Origin: Streptomyces sp. CC53
Lineage (GTDB): Bacteria > Actinomycetota > Actinomycetes > Streptomycetales > Streptomycetaceae
Assembly (NCBI RefSeq): GCF_001865245.1
Contig: NZ_MKXB01000194.1
Coordinates: forward strand, 1-64,000
Length of the DNA: 64,000 nucleotides
Direction of reading: 5' to 3'
A program made the translations under genes and the position numbers. The notes beneath the pieces are model-generated. The model saw nothing but the letters and a program-made list of their open reading frames with translations. It did not search any database and was not told the DNA's origin. Shown piece after piece: positions 62,208 through 64,000 of this stretch; within the stretch, counting starts at the first letter, position 1; each line of letters begins with the position of its first letter.

Positions 62208-63239
62208 CTAGTGGTCGACGAGCCGGTCGTACTGCGTCGTCGTGTGCCGGAGGTGGGCCACGAGCTCGTCCCCCACCTTCGGCTCCTGCGCGTCCGCCGG
62301 GACGAACAGGAGGGAGACCTGCATGTGCGGCGGCTCGGCGAACCAGCGCTGCTTGCCCGACCACACGAAAGGCGAAAGGTTCCGGTTGACCGTCGCCAGC
62401 CCGGCTCGCGCCACGCCCTTCGCCCGGGGCATCACCCCGTGCATCGCCTTCGGTGCCTCCAGGCCCACACCGTGCGAGGTGCCGCCCGCGACCACGACCA
62501 GCCAGCCGTCGGACGCGGCGCGCTGCTGCCGGTAGCCGAAACGGTCCCCCTTCGCCACGCGGGTGACGTCCAGGACGGCGCCCCGGTACTGGGTCGCCTC
62601 GTGGTCACCCAGCCACAGCCGCGTGCCGATGCGGGCACGGAAGCGGGTCTGCGGGAACTGCTGCTGGAGCCGGGCCAACTCGTCGGCGCTCAGGTGGCTC
62701 ACGAACATGGTGTGCAGTGGCAGCCGGGCGGCCCGCAGCCGCTCCATCCAGCCCATGACCTCCTCGACGGCGTCCGAGCCGTCGGTGCGGTCGAGCGGCA
62801 GGTGAATCGCGAAGCCCTCCAGGCGGACGTCCTCGATGGCCGACTGCAGCCGGCCGAGGTCCGCCTCCGAGACGCCGTGCCGCTTCATGGAGCTCATGAC
62901 CTCGATGACGACCCGCGCGCCGACCAGGGCGTGCACCCCGTCCACGGACGACACGGAGCGGACGACGCGGTCCGGCAGCGGTACGGGCTCCTCACCGCGC
63001 CGGAACGGGGTCAGGACGAGGAGGTCGCCGCCGAACCAGTCCTTCATCCGGGCCGCCTCGTAGGTGGTGCCCACGGCGAGCATGTCGGCGCCGAAGCGGT
63101 TCACCTCCTCGGCGAGCCGCTCGTGGCCGAACCCGTACCCGTTGCCCTTGCAGACGGGCACGAGCCCGGGGAACTGGTCGATCACGGACTTCTGGTGCGC
63201 CCGCCAGCGAGCGGTGTCGACGTAGAGGGAGAGCGCCAT
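62208..63239 (-). CDS. Alanine-racemase-like PLP protein
   Basis: A 343-residue fold-type III PLP protein. The cofactor Lys is in CKGNGYGFG (Lys31), like KANAYGHG of alanine racemase. The C-terminal domain is divergent and shorter than in typical Alr (about 370-390 aa), although GTRLWLG and a GYRQQ segment resemble it. Whether it racemises alanine or another amino acid is open. It lies about 85 bases downstream of the FemX-like gene on the same strand, which suggests a shared role in the peptidoglycan stem or bridge. Confidence 0.85.
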   Translation of the reverse strand: MALSLYVDTARWRAHQKSVIDQFPGLVPVCKGNGYGFGHERLAEEVNRFGADMLAVGTTYEAARMKDWFGGDLLVLTPFRRGEEPVPLPDRVVRSVSSVDGVHALVGARVVIEVMSSMKRHGVSEADLGRLQSAIEDVRLEGFAIHLPLDRTDGSDAVEEVMGWMERLRAARLPLHTMFVSHLSADELARLQQQFPQTRFRARIGTRLWLGDHEATQYRGAVLDVTRVAKGDRFGYRQQRAASDGWLVVVAGGTSHGVGLEAPKAMHGVMPRAKGVARAGLATVNRNLSPFVWSGKQRWFAEPPHMQVSLLFVPADAQEPKVGDELVAHLRHTTTQYDRLVDH

Positions 63240-63323
63240 GGCCGGTCCGGACCCTTTCTTCGGCGGTGAGTGAAGGTGTACGAGACGCGTACGAGCCTAC
63301 GGAACGTCGGCGCGCACGATGCG

Positions 63324-64000
63324 TCAGCGGCGGGACATGTAGATGTCGAGCGCCTTGTGCAGCAGCTTGTTCAGCGGGAAGTCCCACTCGCCGAGGTACT
63401 CGGCCGCCTCGCCGCCCGTACCGACCTTGAACTGGATCAGGCCGAAGAGGTGGTCCGTCTCGTCCAGCGAGTCGGAGATGCCCCGCAGGTCGTACACCGT
63501 CGCGCCCATCGCGTAGGCGTCGCGCAGCATCCGCCACTGCATGGCGTTCGAGGGGCGCACCTCGCGCCCGATGTTGTCGGAGGCGCCGTACGAGTACCAG
63601 ACGTGGCCGCCCACGACGAGCATGGTGGCCGCCGCCAGGTTCACGCCGTTGTGGCGGGCGAAGTACAGCCGCATGCGGTTGGGGTCCTCGTGGTTGAGAA
63701 CGGTCCACATGCGCTGGAAGTACGACAGGGGGCGCGGCCGGAACTTGTCGCGCACCGCCGTGATCTCGTAGAGGCGCTGCCACTCGCCCAGATCGTCGAA
63801 GCCGCCCTGGACGACCTCCACGCCCGCCTTCTCGGCCTTCTTGATGTTGCGGCGCCACAGCTGGTTGAAGCCCTTGAAGACGTCGTCCAGCGAGCGGTTG
63901 GCCAGCGGCACCTGGTACACGTAGCGGGGCTGCACGTCACCGAAGCCGGCGCCGCCGTCCTCGCCCTGCTGCCAGCCCATCTTGCGCAGCCGGTCGGCCA
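63324..64000 (-). CDS. FemX/FemAB-type peptidoglycan aminoacyltransferase, 5' part missing
   Basis: The gene enters from the right window edge; the last 225 residues are seen. FemX-type enzymes add the first bridge amino acid (Gly in Streptomyces) to lipid II using aminoacyl-tRNA. Family features are visible: LWRRNIKKAEKAGVEV, the GNAT-like core YSYGASDNIGREVRPSNAMQW, and FKVGTGGEAAEYLGEWDFPLN. The ATG at 63980 is probably internal, since the frame stays open to the window end. Confidence 0.92.
   Translation of the reverse strand, partial: ADRLRKMGWQQGEDGGAGFGDVQPRYVYQVPLANRSLDDVFKGFNQLWRRNIKKAEKAGVEVVQGGFDDLGEWQRLYEITAVRDKFRPRPLSYFQRMWTVLNHEDPNRMRLYFARHNGVNLAAATMLVVGGHVWYSYGASDNIGREVRPSNAMQWRMLRDAYAMGATVYDLRGISDSLDETDHLFGLIQFKVGTGGEAAEYLGEWDFPLNKLLHKALDIYMSRR

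Overview
The window is about 64 kb of high-GC chromosome from a filamentous actinobacterium, almost certainly Streptomyces or a very close relative. It spans the replication origin. The evidence is the strong G/C bias at third codon positions, frequent GTG starts and ATGA/GTGA overlaps, the CrgA, DLW-39, DUF6344 and DUF6049 families, a 602-residue DnaA with a long low-complexity linker, an oriC with about 20 DnaA boxes, and seven copies of the parS core GTTTCACGTGAAAC. No insertion sequence, prophage, CRISPR array or biosynthetic cluster was seen. Gene order closely matches the conserved actinobacterial origin region, including that of Mycobacterium tuberculosis.

Layout. (1) 1-7707 (+): the growth/division phospho-signalling cluster fhaA(partial)-fhaB-pstP-rodA-pbpA-pknB, closed by a strong hairpin. 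(2) 8110-11976 (-): two class E sortases, a PabA/TrpG-type amidotransferase, a 54-aa membrane protein and a DUF881 protein, then crgA (+). (3) 12383-17474: a small cluster of DnaA boxes outside oriC, a rhomboid protease, a cyclophilin, DUF5324 and DUF6344 proteins, a MazG-like protein and tRNA-Ala. (4) 17627-21765: an HTH regulator with a second Ser/Thr kinase, a surface protein and the tiny DLW-39 protein. (5) 21922-35286 (-): tRNA-Ile, DUF3566, gyrA, gyrB, DciA-like, recF, gnd, dnaN, oriC and dnaA. (6) 35675-41588 (+): rpmH-rnpA-yidD-yidC-jag-rsmG-parA-parB. (7) 41772-52327: a small ORF and a GNAT gene (+), then trxA-trxB behind a clear SigR-type promoter, an anti-sigma factor with sigM, a pseudokinase, murJ and DUF6049 (all -). 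(8) 52519-64000: cca, an MFS exporter, ino1 with a PadR regulator, a class A penicillin-binding protein, a GT87-type glycosyltransferase, an alanine-racemase-like protein and a FemX-like aminoacyltransferase cut by the window end.

How the genes work together. The centre carries replication initiation (dnaA, oriC, dnaN, recF, gyrase, DciA) and segregation (parA, parB, parS). Both sides carry cell-wall synthesis and its control: RodA/PbpA, PknB/PstP/FHA proteins, CrgA, MurJ with its pseudokinase, a bifunctional PBP and FemX. The most notable non-gene features are a parS site at the centre of a perfect 40-bp palindrome between two convergent genes, parS sites embedded in coding sequence that encode Val-Ser-Arg-Glu-Thr, DnaA boxes away from oriC, and a perfect PadR-type operator. 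I saw no clear previously undescribed multi-gene system; the findings are mostly architectural.
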